From IMG/VR virus record IMGVR_UViG_3300030099_008064, positions 1 through 23,832 of that record: a stretch of 23,832 nucleotides of DNA. One strand, 5' to 3'. Made by a program: the position numbers and the translations under genes. The DNA is from a virus. The number at the start of each line of letters is the position of its first letter. Position 1 is the first letter of the stretch. The notes below the pieces were generated by a model. It was not told the DNA's origin and did not search any database. It saw nothing but the letters and a program-made list of their open reading frames with translations. Positions 1 to 6,277 of this stretch are shown here, one piece after another.

Positions 1-1232
1 CCCTATCTGCAGGTGTAGACAAGATGTATGTAGGTGCGAAAGAAGAACCAGAGGATATAGAGTACGCTAACGAATATGTTAGGCAAGTTACTGAGGAAAC
101 CTATGGATTTCTAATTTTTCAAGAACAGATTGCCATGTTGGCACATAAGTTGGGCAAAGATCTTTCTCTAGATGAGGGCAACAAGTTAAGGAAATTGTTG
201 ACAAAGAAAGGCACAGGATCAGTGCAGGCAGAAAAAGATAAGATTTATGATAAGTTTAAGAGAGGTTGTCTGGAGAAGGGGATGAGGTCCCATGAAGCAC
301 GAGAGTTATGGGAGAAGTTTGAATACTTTTCTGGATATGGATTTAATAAGTCACACGCAGTATCTTATTGTGTCTTGTCTTTCCAGTGTGCTTATTTGCT
401 AAATTACTACCCAGAGTGCTGGTTGGCAGCATTTCTAGACAAGGAACCGGACAAGAGAAAAGAAAGGGCGATTAATGTCGCAAAGTCCTATGGTTACAAG
501 ATCGAACCACTCAATGTAAATACTTCAGGGGTTCGATGGGAAATCAGTGAAGATGGCAAAACACTAATACAACCGCTATCATCAATCAAGGGACTTGGTT
601 CGACCGCAATTGAGCAAATAATAAAAAATCGACCTTTTCACACGGTGGAGGAGTTTTTGTTCAATGAGGATATAGTATACTCCAAACTAAACAAGAAAGC
701 TATCGATGCTCTTTGTAGGAGTCAGGCACTTAACTGCTTGATGGATTCTAGGTTTTCTGGATTGAAACACTTTTGGTCCGCCATTGCTGTTGACAGACCG
801 AGAAAAGAAAAAAACCTAATTGAAAATATAGAAAATTATCAATTAGAGGGGGATTTCACAGAAGAAGAGAAGTTGCAGTATCTTGTGGATTTGGTGGGTA
901 TTTTCCCCATTAGTGCTGTTATGAACGAAGCGCTACAGTCCAAGATTGACGAATTGATGATCCCTCCAATATCCGAGTTTGATCAGGAATTGCAGGTTTG
1001 TTGGTTTATACCAAGGGAAGTTCTAATTAAAAAGACAAGGAATGGTAAAACCTTTTACCTCGTTAAAGTTATTGATTCTAATTCTGAAGAGAATAAAATC
1101 AAATGTTGGGGTGCCGATCCTGATAGGGACAGGATCTATGTAAATAGACCATATATGGCAAGACTTAATTGGGATCCGCAGTGGGGATTTAGCACAAGAT
1201 CAGTTCGAAAGACTTTTAAAATGTTAGCATAA
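1..1232 (+). CDS. dnaE: DNA polymerase III alpha subunit (family C), C-terminal part; 5' end outside window
   Basis: This is the replicative DNA polymerase catalytic chain, cut by the left edge: the frame is open from base 3 and continues through the Met codon at 24, so that Met is not the start. Numbered from it, ETYGFLIFQEQ (25-35) and GYGFNKSHA (104-112) are the conserved palm/finger blocks of bacterial DnaE. They are followed by a helix-hairpin-helix region (IKGLG, about 188-192) and an OB-fold-like stretch (about 325-375, with the typical K-x-R-N-G-K lead-in). The PHP domain and the catalytic aspartates lie upstream and cannot be checked. The protein ends soon after the OB fold, so the beta-clamp and tau-binding tail of cellular DnaE looks short or absent. 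A good ribosome site for the next gene lies 12 bases downstream. The family is certain; the symbol is by analogy with the cellular gene. Confidence 0.93.
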   Translation, partial: LSAGVDKMYVGAKEEPEDIEYANEYVRQVTEETYGFLIFQEQIAMLAHKLGKDLSLDEGNKLRKLLTKKGTGSVQAEKDKIYDKFKRGCLEKGMRSHEARELWEKFEYFSGYGFNKSHAVSYCVLSFQCAYLLNYYPECWLAAFLDKEPDKRKERAINVAKSYGYKIEPLNVNTSGVRWEISEDGKTLIQPLSSIKGLGSTAIEQIIKNRPFHTVEEFLFNEDIVYSKLNKKAIDALCRSQALNCLMDSRFSGLKHFWSAIAVDRPRKEKNLIENIENYQLEGDFTEEEKLQYLVDLVGIFPISAVMNEALQSKIDELMIPPISEFDQELQVCWFIPREVLIKKTRNGKTFYLVKVIDSNSEENKIKCWGADPDRDRIYVNRPYMARLNWDPQWGFSTRSVRKTFKMLA

Positions 1233-1244
1233 GGAGGAAGCATA

Positions 1245-1904
1245 ATGTCTAGATTAACGGGACTTTCTGCCAGAATGATGGTGGATCAATATAAAAGAGT
1301 GTTGACTAACATGGGTTACGCCTTTTTTGAAAAAGGCGACTATAACTTAAACATAGTTGGTGTCAGAAATGAATCAGGAGACGCGTCAAAATTTGATGAT
1401 TTTCTTAAAGTCTTCTACAAAATAGATGGAGATTGGGTTGTTGATGTATATCCCGCAACAACAGAACCGGGACCTAGTATCTTAAGGAGACCGTTAAAGA
1501 GCGTGAGACATAAGGGGACAGCAATTTTGAAACCAAACCAGTACAGGTCGGTTTATCAGATAGGAACCCATGGAGGCAAAAGAAAGTATACGGCACTTGT
1601 TCAGCGAGGCGGACCAGTAGAGGTTATTCGTGATAACGATAGGGACTCTCAAGCGGATATAGAGGGCAACCCTATTGAGAGGGGGATGTTTGGTATCAAC
1701 ATTCATCGTCACTGGGGTTCCGACGAAAGAGAGTATACGGGTGGTGTTAGTGCTGGATGTCAAGTTTTTCAATCTAGTGTTGACTTTTATGAGTTTATGG
1801 ACACCTGTAACAAATCGGCCGATGCATGGGGTAACGGATTTACTTATACTTTGCTTGATGAGATCGACGTTAAAAAGCACGGTTTAGAATATGACATTGT
1901 ATAA
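1245..1904 (+). CDS. Conserved phage protein with a YkuD-like H...S-x-GC signature (function unproven)
   Basis: A 219-residue protein without a signal peptide, started by ATG behind a strong AAGGAGG. The second half carries FGINIHR (His154) and then SAGCQ (Ser169, Cys172). This His followed by S-x-G-C order resembles the catalytic signature of L,D-transpeptidases (YkuD family), which act on peptidoglycan through a cysteine. The N-terminal half (NIVGVRN near 36-42, KGTAIL near 90-95) looks like a block I recall from other phage hypothetical proteins. If it is a YkuD-type enzyme, it could be a cell-wall hydrolase or transpeptidase that reaches the wall without a signal of its own. It could also be an unrelated fold with a chance S-x-G-C. 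It sits between the polymerase and dUTPase genes, which does not support a lysis role. Confidence 0.75.
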   Translation: MSRLTGLSARMMVDQYKRVLTNMGYAFFEKGDYNLNIVGVRNESGDASKFDDFLKVFYKIDGDWVVDVYPATTEPGPSILRRPLKSVRHKGTAILKPNQYRSVYQIGTHGGKRKYTALVQRGGPVEVIRDNDRDSQADIEGNPIERGMFGINIHRHWGSDEREYTGGVSAGCQVFQSSVDFYEFMDTCNKSADAWGNGFTYTLLDEIDVKKHGLEYDIV

Positions 1905-1921
1905 TAAAAAAAGGAGTAACA

Positions 1922-2374
1922 ATGAGTGAGAAAGTTAAAGTTTACAAAACAAGACCAAGCGCAAAAATGCCCACCAGGGCACACAACACTGACGCGGGAA
2001 TCGATCTGTACTTCTGTCCTGTGGACGATGCGATTCAGCGCATAACCCCAGGCAGGAGCAGTCTTCTTGAAACGGGGGTGAAAATTCAGGTGCCACCAGG
2101 TTGTATGCTTCAAATTATGAATAAGTCTGGTATTGCTACAAAAACACAATTGGTGACGGGCGCCTGCGTCGTCGACGAGGGATACAATGGTGAAATATTT
2201 GTGAACCTACAAAACATAGGAAGAGAGACGCAATACATTGAACCGTATCAAAAGATCGCCCAGGCAGTTTTTATTCGTATCGAGAAACCAGATTTTGACT
2301 TGATAGAGGAAGATAATATTTACGGTTCTGAAACGTCTAGAGGGTCCGGTGGGTTTGGTTCAACGGGTGTGTAA
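1922..2374 (+). CDS. dut: dUTP diphosphatase (trimeric dUTPase)
   Basis: Hydrolyses dUTP to dUMP and pyrophosphate, which keeps uracil out of new DNA and feeds dTMP synthesis. It acts in the cytoplasm, normally as a homotrimer. All five family motifs are present in order: AGIDL (25-29), NKSGIA (67-72), VVDEGYNGEI (83-92), KIAQAVF (111-117) and the C-terminal glycine-rich arm RGSGGFGSTG (140-149) that closes over the nucleotide. At 150 residues it has the normal single-domain length. ATG follows AAAGGAGTAAC. Its stop codon shares a base with the next ATG at 2374, so the two are translationally coupled. Motif II reads NKSG where most bacterial enzymes have PRSG; viral variants differ here too. 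Placement beside a polymerase and a purine enzyme fits a nucleotide-supply block. Confidence 0.96.
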   Translation: MSEKVKVYKTRPSAKMPTRAHNTDAGIDLYFCPVDDAIQRITPGRSSLLETGVKIQVPPGCMLQIMNKSGIATKTQLVTGACVVDEGYNGEIFVNLQNIGRETQYIEPYQKIAQAVFIRIEKPDFDLIEEDNIYGSETSRGSGGFGSTGV

Positions 2375-2649
2375 TGGGACTCGAAAGAAAACTAAAGAGA
2401 ACAAAACAAAAAAAGTTTAAAAAAGATGTAAAAACTTTTATGGGACTTTATGACAAAATACCAAATAAGTGCTTGACTTGCGATGCACCTTATGATAAAA
2501 ATAATAAAGAACATGTTAAGACTTGGTCTGTCGCCGTCAGGGAGAAGCAAGGGAAGGTTAACCTCTATTGTCCTACCTGCTGGAATAAGGCAAAGAGTCT
2601 TTTAGATGAAATTAGGAGAGATTTAAATGATGAAAAGACCGACCAATAG
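2374..2649 (+). CDS. Small basic zinc-ribbon-like protein
   Basis: A 91-residue hypothetical protein. The first 25 residues are very lysine-rich. CLTC (33-36) and CPTC (67-70) then form a CxxC...CxxC pair about 30 residues apart, the spacing of a four-cysteine zinc ribbon. A short charged helix ends the protein. Basic tail plus zinc ribbon suggests nucleic-acid binding, but no specific role can be read. It starts one base inside the dUTPase stop and overlaps the next gene by 23 bases, so it sits in one translational unit with dut and the IMPDH/GMPR gene. Confidence 0.8.
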   Translation: MGLERKLKRTKQKKFKKDVKTFMGLYDKIPNKCLTCDAPYDKNNKEHVKTWSVAVREKQGKVNLYCPTCWNKAKSLLDEIRRDLNDEKTDQ

Positions 2650-3628
2650 TTTTGATGATGTACTGTTAGTGCCACAGCACAGCGATATCAAATCTAGAAC
2701 AGAGATAGACATATCAAGAACATTAGGCGCCCAGACATATGAAATCCCGATCATATCCAGTCCTATGGATACTGTAACGGGACTGGATATGGCAAAGACC
2801 TTTTCTACCTTGGGTGGCATGTCTGTAACTCATAGATATTGTAGTATGCAAGAGCAATCTAGAATGACACCCGCCACCAGCGCTGCTGCAATTGGTATCA
2901 ATGGTGACTTTATGGAAAGGATTGATTATCTAAATAAAACTTCGAACGTAAATGTATTTTGTTTAGATGTCGCTCACGGACACCATGTGTTGATGGAAAG
3001 GGCGCTTAAGTCTATAAAAGATAAGTATGGGGATGATTTCACGTTAATTGCAGGAAACGTCGCGACCCCCCAGGGTTACGTATCGCTATCAGAGTGGGGC
3101 GCTGACGCGGTAAGGATTGGAATAGGTGGAGGATCGATATGTTCCACGAGAGTTCAGACTGGTCATGGTGTTCCAACATTTGAATCGGTGCTTACATGTG
3201 GGTACGAGGATGGGGCAACAATTATTGCTGACGGTGGCATCAAGTCTGCTGGTGATATTGTTAAAGCACTCGCCGCCGGCGCAGATTTTGTCATGCTTGG
3301 GTCAATGCTGGCAGGCACAGACGAAAGTCCGGGACAGGTTTTTCAAAGTTCTGATGGTGGAAAGTATAAGGTTTATAGGGGTATGGCTAGCGTTGAAGCA
3401 CAGAGGGACTGGAGAGGAAAGGCAAAATCACTGGAGGGTATTTCTACGACGATACCCTATAAGGGTTCGGTGGTGCCCATTGTAGAAAACCTAATACAGA
3501 ATATAAAATCTGGTCTGTCTTACACAGGCGCAAGAAACATAACCCAGCTACAATCTAGAGCAGAATTCATACTTCAAACCCATGCAGCGCAGATAGAGAG
3601 TAGCACCCACATACTTAATAAAAGATGA
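2627..3628 (+). CDS. IMP dehydrogenase / GMP reductase family enzyme, without CBS domains
   Basis: A 333-residue TIM-barrel purine enzyme. It carries the nucleotide loop and catalytic cysteine block GIGGGSICST (Cys172), ADGGI (201-205, phosphate binding), YRGMAS (250-255) and a C-terminal flap with PYKG (277-280). The CBS (Bateman) module inserted in most cellular IMP dehydrogenases is missing, giving a GMP-reductase-like length. The flap wording (EGI...PYKG) and the ESSxH tail near 324-328 look more like IMP dehydrogenase. The region that normally carries the Arg-Tyr dyad of the dehydrogenase is shortened and reads QRDWRG, so the direction of the reaction (IMP to XMP, or GMP to IMP) cannot be settled by eye. 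AGGAGA lies 7 bases before ATG 2627; ATG 2630 is an alternative. It either raises guanine nucleotides for replication or recycles host GMP. Confidence 0.93.
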   Translation: MMKRPTNSFDDVLLVPQHSDIKSRTEIDISRTLGAQTYEIPIISSPMDTVTGLDMAKTFSTLGGMSVTHRYCSMQEQSRMTPATSAAAIGINGDFMERIDYLNKTSNVNVFCLDVAHGHHVLMERALKSIKDKYGDDFTLIAGNVATPQGYVSLSEWGADAVRIGIGGGSICSTRVQTGHGVPTFESVLTCGYEDGATIIADGGIKSAGDIVKALAAGADFVMLGSMLAGTDESPGQVFQSSDGGKYKVYRGMASVEAQRDWRGKAKSLEGISTTIPYKGSVVPIVENLIQNIKSGLSYTGARNITQLQSRAEFILQTHAAQIESSTHILNKR

Positions 3629-3951
3629 GTTACGGAAAGCAACAAAAATCGATTTTCTTCTCAGATACAGATAAGCGTCATGCGGATTTGATACTAAAAC
3701 TGAGAAGAGATGGGTTAACGCAGTCGCAATTCTTTAGGTCGATGGTTACTGGTTATATAAATAACGATCCGAATGTGGTTTTATTTATAGAAAAGATAAA
3801 AGAGGGAATCGGTCGAATCGGCAAAAAGAAGATAAAGAGGACATCGCAAGAGATCAGAGAGGGGACAAGTGTCCTCGATCATCTAGGTTTTTCAGAAGAA
3901 GATGTAGACTTTGTCTTCGATTTAATTGAGCGAGGAGAAGACGAAGCATAA
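3625..3951 (+). CDS. Hypothetical protein, possible ribbon-helix-helix-like N-terminus
   Basis: A 108-residue protein that I do not recognise. Residues 8-45 (a short strand, then a D-K-R-H-A-D helix, then the turn G-L-T-Q-S-Q-F and a second helix) look like a ribbon-helix-helix DNA-binding unit. A basic patch KKKIKR is in the middle, and the tail from about 88 (EEDVDFVFDLIE) is acidic with regularly spaced hydrophobic residues, like a protein-docking peptide. It overlaps the previous stop (ATGA) and shares one base with the next start, which is a sigma-region-4-like gene. A regulator acting together with that neighbour is a reasonable guess, but unproven. Confidence 0.78.
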   Translation: MSYGKQQKSIFFSDTDKRHADLILKLRRDGLTQSQFFRSMVTGYINNDPNVVLFIEKIKEGIGRIGKKKIKRTSQEIREGTSVLDHLGFSEEDVDFVFDLIERGEDEA

Positions 3952-4232
3952 TGAGTTTTTTGCCAGAATGTGCACAAAAATGTAATAAGTTAAATGTAGA
4001 GTGTCCAAACAATTCTTGCAGGATGTGGATAGACTATGGGCAGGATAAAAACTGCTGCTTGATTTCTATAGAAGAGAAGGGCAAAGATGGGTCAGACAAG
4101 GGACTCACTTTGCATGAAGTGGCGGATAGATTGAAAATCAATTATCTCAAAGTTAGGCAAATAGAAATCAATGCAATAAGAAAGCTTTCTACCAGGAGAG
4201 AACTTAAAAATGCCGTCAAAGGCGAAGGGTAA
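3951..4232 (+). CDS. Cysteine-cluster protein with sigma-70 region 4-type helix-turn-helix
   Basis: A 93-residue protein with two parts. The N-terminus has Cys7, Cys11, Cys18, Cys23, Cys35 and Cys36, likely a small metal-binding knuckle. Residues 52-79 read LTLHEVADRLKINYLKVRQI and then E...AIRKL. This is the classic sigma-70 region 4 recognition unit (LTLxEVGxxLGVTRxxVRQIExxALxKL), which contacts the -35 element and the beta-flap of RNA polymerase. Sigma regions 1-3 are absent, so it is more likely a transcription accessory or late-gene regulator than a full sigma factor. It shares a base with the preceding stop codon and is the last gene before a 73-base gap. Confidence 0.85.
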   Translation: MSFLPECAQKCNKLNVECPNNSCRMWIDYGQDKNCCLISIEEKGKDGSDKGLTLHEVADRLKINYLKVRQIEINAIRKLSTRRELKNAVKGEG

Positions 4233-4252
4233 TTTAAATATTCTTTTTATAA

Positions 4253-4290
4253 AACAGTATTCTATTTATTACTGTTAACAAATTTTTTTT
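4253..4290 (+). terminator. Weak terminator-like hairpin plus T tract
   Basis: In the 73-base gap, AACAGTA (4253-4259) and TACTGTT (4270-4276) form a 7-bp stem with a 10-base loop, followed after six bases by eight Ts (4283-4290). The stem is AT-rich and the T tract is offset, so termination would be inefficient. It could instead be a leader structure of the next gene. Confidence 0.3.
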
Positions 4291-4305
4291 CACAAGGAGA
4301 ATGAC

Positions 4306-4938
4306 ATGTCACAAGAAAAAAAGAAAAAGGCGCTTCTAAACGAACAAACAACTAAAAGATTTTGGAAGTTGGCCGGACTACAACCAATTCACGAGAAGGC
4401 ATATGTCTTCGAAGAAGAAGATATTGACGAAAATATCGATGAGAATGATGACCTCGACGAAGGCATGCGAGGCAAGAAAGAGGATGACCTCGACGAAGGC
4501 ATGCGAGGTAAGAAAGAGGATGACCTTGACGAAGGCATGCGAGGTAAGAAAGAGGACGAAGAAGGTCGCGGCCGCAAAAAGGTGGAAGAGGTCGAAGATC
4601 TAGAAGAGCGAGGCATGATGATGGCCGATGAGGACGAAGAACCAGAAATGGATGCTGCCCCTGAAGAAGATCAGGAAGTTGAGGTTGATGTTCCGGAAGG
4701 CGACGTCGATTCCCTAAGAACTGCTCGCGATATTTTGGACCAGATTCTTTCTGCTGTCGAAGGCGGCGGAGGTGACGAAGATCCAGAGATTGATATGGAA
4801 GAAGAACCACCTGCAGATGATGTGGAGGATCTCGAAGAGACTGATACTTTAGGTCTTGATGAGACTGGGTTGGAAGAGATCGCCGAACGTATAGCTACCC
4901 GTATCACAAAGCGAATCACCGAAGCAAATAAAAAGTAA
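4306..4938 (+). CDS. Very acidic repeat-containing protein, possible scaffold/core-type protein
   Basis: A 210-residue protein dominated by Asp and Glu. The N-terminal 30 residues are basic and then hydrophobic (LLNEQTTKRFWKLAGLQPI), resembling the start of small T4-like phage core proteins that I recall. Residues 48-83 are three tandem copies of DDLDEGMRGKKE. A long acidic low-complexity segment follows. The last 25 residues form an amphipathic helix (LEEIAERIATRITKRI). Acidic, helical and repeat-bearing proteins of this kind are typical of prohead cores or nucleic-acid mimics, but no head gene is nearby, so the role is open. AAGGAGAATGAC provides a good ribosome site. Several overlapping reading frames on both strands here are by-products of the repetitive composition. 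Confidence 0.85.
   Translation: MSQEKKKKALLNEQTTKRFWKLAGLQPIHEKAYVFEEEDIDENIDENDDLDEGMRGKKEDDLDEGMRGKKEDDLDEGMRGKKEDEEGRGRKKVEEVEDLEERGMMMADEDEEPEMDAAPEEDQEVEVDVPEGDVDSLRTARDILDQILSAVEGGGGDEDPEIDMEEEPPADDVEDLEETDTLGLDETGLEEIAERIATRITKRITEANKK
4447..4554 (+). repeat. Three tandem 36-base in-frame repeats
   Basis: Units at 4447-4482, 4483-4518 and 4519-4554 each encode DDLDEGMRGKKE. They differ by single silent changes (GGC/GGT, CTC/CTT). A fourth, degenerate half unit (GACGAAGAAGG) follows. Near identity at the DNA level suggests recent slippage expansion in a structurally tolerant, disordered segment. Confidence 0.97.
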
Positions 4939-4954
4939 TTTATCTGCTTTTCAC

Positions 4955-4983
4955 TTTACATTACGATTAAGACCTGATATATT
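4955..4983 (+). promoter_or_regulatory. Sigma-70-like promoter (TTTACA-17-TATATT)
   Basis: The -35 TTTACA is at 4955-4960 and the -10 TATATT at 4978-4983, with a 17-base spacer. Transcription would start near 4990, which is the first base of the next ATG, so the message may be leaderless. Confidence 0.6.
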
Positions 4984-4989
4984 AAAAAT

Positions 4990-5316
4990 ATGGAAATGAT
5001 GATTACATTGTTATGGTTTATGGCAGGAGCAATTTCCTGCCTAATCGTAAAAAATCTTTTACACTTCAATGAACAAAGAAAAATCTTTATTAATATAGTA
5101 AGTGCCTATATTCCCTTGATTTGGGACATGAAGAACCAAATTGCTGTATCTATCACCATTAAAGAACAATTTTTGATTGATGCTGGAATGTCTCAGCAGG
5201 ATATCGAGGCGTCTTTAAAGGACGACAGAGAGTTGTTAGAAAATTGGGAGATGTTGGCAACAACTATATTGATCGGTTCGGTACCTAAAAAATTTCACAA
5301 ATATTTAAAATCATGA
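4990..5316 (+). CDS. Small membrane-anchored hypothetical protein
   Basis: A 108-residue unknown. Residues 4-22 form one hydrophobic segment (ITLLWFMAGAISCLIV core) that would anchor the N-terminus in the inner membrane, and the rest is a soluble, mainly helical domain. ATG codons at 4990, 4996 and 4999 all serve the frame, and no Shine-Dalgarno precedes the first; GGA at 4992-4994 is too close to help. Together with the promoter just upstream, this fits initiation on a leaderless or very short leader. Confidence 0.75.
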   Translation: MEMMITLLWFMAGAISCLIVKNLLHFNEQRKIFINIVSAYIPLIWDMKNQIAVSITIKEQFLIDAGMSQQDIEASLKDDRELLENWEMLATTILIGSVPKKFHKYLKS

Positions 5317-5331
5317 GAAAGGAAAAGAAAT

Positions 5332-5625
5332 ATGAAAGTTACCGCCTGGAGACAGGAAAGAAATGAAGATAAAACCGTAGTGTGTAGAATTCAGTTAAGA
5401 TATAGTGACGGCAGAAAGATGCGCACTCTGCTTAGATCTTTGCAGGATTGGGAAAAATGTGGAGAAGGATTTTCTCCTACTAGCAAAGAAAATATAATGA
5501 TTCTACAAAAGCAGTTTGAAAGCGATGTTTTTTGGAAGAGATTTTTAAGAAAATTTCCATGTAGAATCGTAGAAAAAACACCAAACAACAAGGAAAGAAC
5601 ATATAATGCTAAAAAAGTCGTCTGA
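5332..5625 (+). CDS. Hypothetical basic protein
   Basis: A 97-residue protein not recognised. It is basic (about a quarter Lys/Arg) and has a strand-rich N-terminal half (VVCRIQLRYSDGRKMRTLL) and a helical middle; no signal or membrane segment is visible. AGAAAGGAAAAG precedes the ATG. It overlaps the ClpP-like gene start by 20 bases and is probably co-translated with it. Confidence 0.72.
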   Translation: MKVTAWRQERNEDKTVVCRIQLRYSDGRKMRTLLRSLQDWEKCGEGFSPTSKENIMILQKQFESDVFWKRFLRKFPCRIVEKTPNNKERTYNAKKVV

Positions 5626-6277
5626 CAAAAAAAAGAAGAAGAAGCAAAAAAAAGAAGAAGTTACGATAGATTCCAAACAACCGATATATATTATTAATAA
5701 CATCGCTAGTCGTGCGGATGATAAAGATGAAATAAGAACTATTAATTGTTATGGCGATATTGGAGAGAGGATGGCGTCAGAAATTATCCACGCTATGCTT
5801 TACTTTAACCACACCAGGGAAGAGATTGTCGAAAAGGAAGACGGCAGCGCCGAGCAGAACATTAGACCATTTAAGATGTATATTTCGACTCATGGCGGCG
5901 TGGTCTCCGATATGTTTTCAATACTTGATGTAATGGATATGGTAAAGAGGGACTGTGAAATTGAAACAATCGGAATTGGAAAGGTAATGTCTGCCGGTGT
6001 TTTGTTGCTTGCAAGCGGCACCAAGGGTAGTAGAAAGATCGGTAAAAATTGCAGGGTTATGTTACATAGCGTAATCAGTGGGCATCACGGTTCCTTCCCC
6101 AATATTGAAAATGAAATGAAGGAAACTAAGGAGTTACAGGACATGTATTTTGACTATCTTTGTTCCTGTACCAAACTAACAAGAACCAAGATTAAAAAAC
6201 TACTTTTAAACAACGTTGATGCCTATTTATCTGCAGAGGATGCAATTAAGTATGGCATTGCAGATGAATATCTATGA
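5606..6277 (+). CDS. clpP: ClpP-like serine protease
   Basis: A 223-residue member of the ClpP/crotonase-fold serine proteases, which form barrel-shaped oligomers and cut unfolded or tagged proteins. Visible features: a 20-residue lysine-rich leader; STHGG (94-98), matching the oxyanion SPGG block; GKVMSAG with nucleophile Ser129 (GQAASMG in cellular ClpP); RVMLHS with His154; and NNVDAYLSAEDA with Asp205 as the third residue, ending YGIADEYL like the YGLID end of ClpP. The triad is intact. Roles in phages include host-protein turnover and, in some, prohead maturation; no head genes adjoin, so turnover is the better guess. It would need a host unfoldase such as ClpX or ClpA. The basic N-terminus replaces the usual short propeptide. 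It overlaps the genes on both sides. Confidence 0.93.
   Translation: MLKKSSDKKKKKKQKKEEVTIDSKQPIYIINNIASRADDKDEIRTINCYGDIGERMASEIIHAMLYFNHTREEIVEKEDGSAEQNIRPFKMYISTHGGVVSDMFSILDVMDMVKRDCEIETIGIGKVMSAGVLLLASGTKGSRKIGKNCRVMLHSVISGHHGSFPNIENEMKETKELQDMYFDYLCSCTKLTRTKIKKLLLNNVDAYLSAEDAIKYGIADEYL

Noticed and set aside
4447-4554. Tandem 36-base repeats as a CRISPR array
   Set aside because: The units are directly adjacent with no spacers, and they code in frame within a larger gene.
4352-4919. Long minus-strand and other-frame reading frames opposite the acidic repeat gene
   Set aside because: They mirror the GAG/GAC/GAA-rich repeat and have serine/arginine/leucine-rich low-complexity products, no ribosome site and no family pattern.
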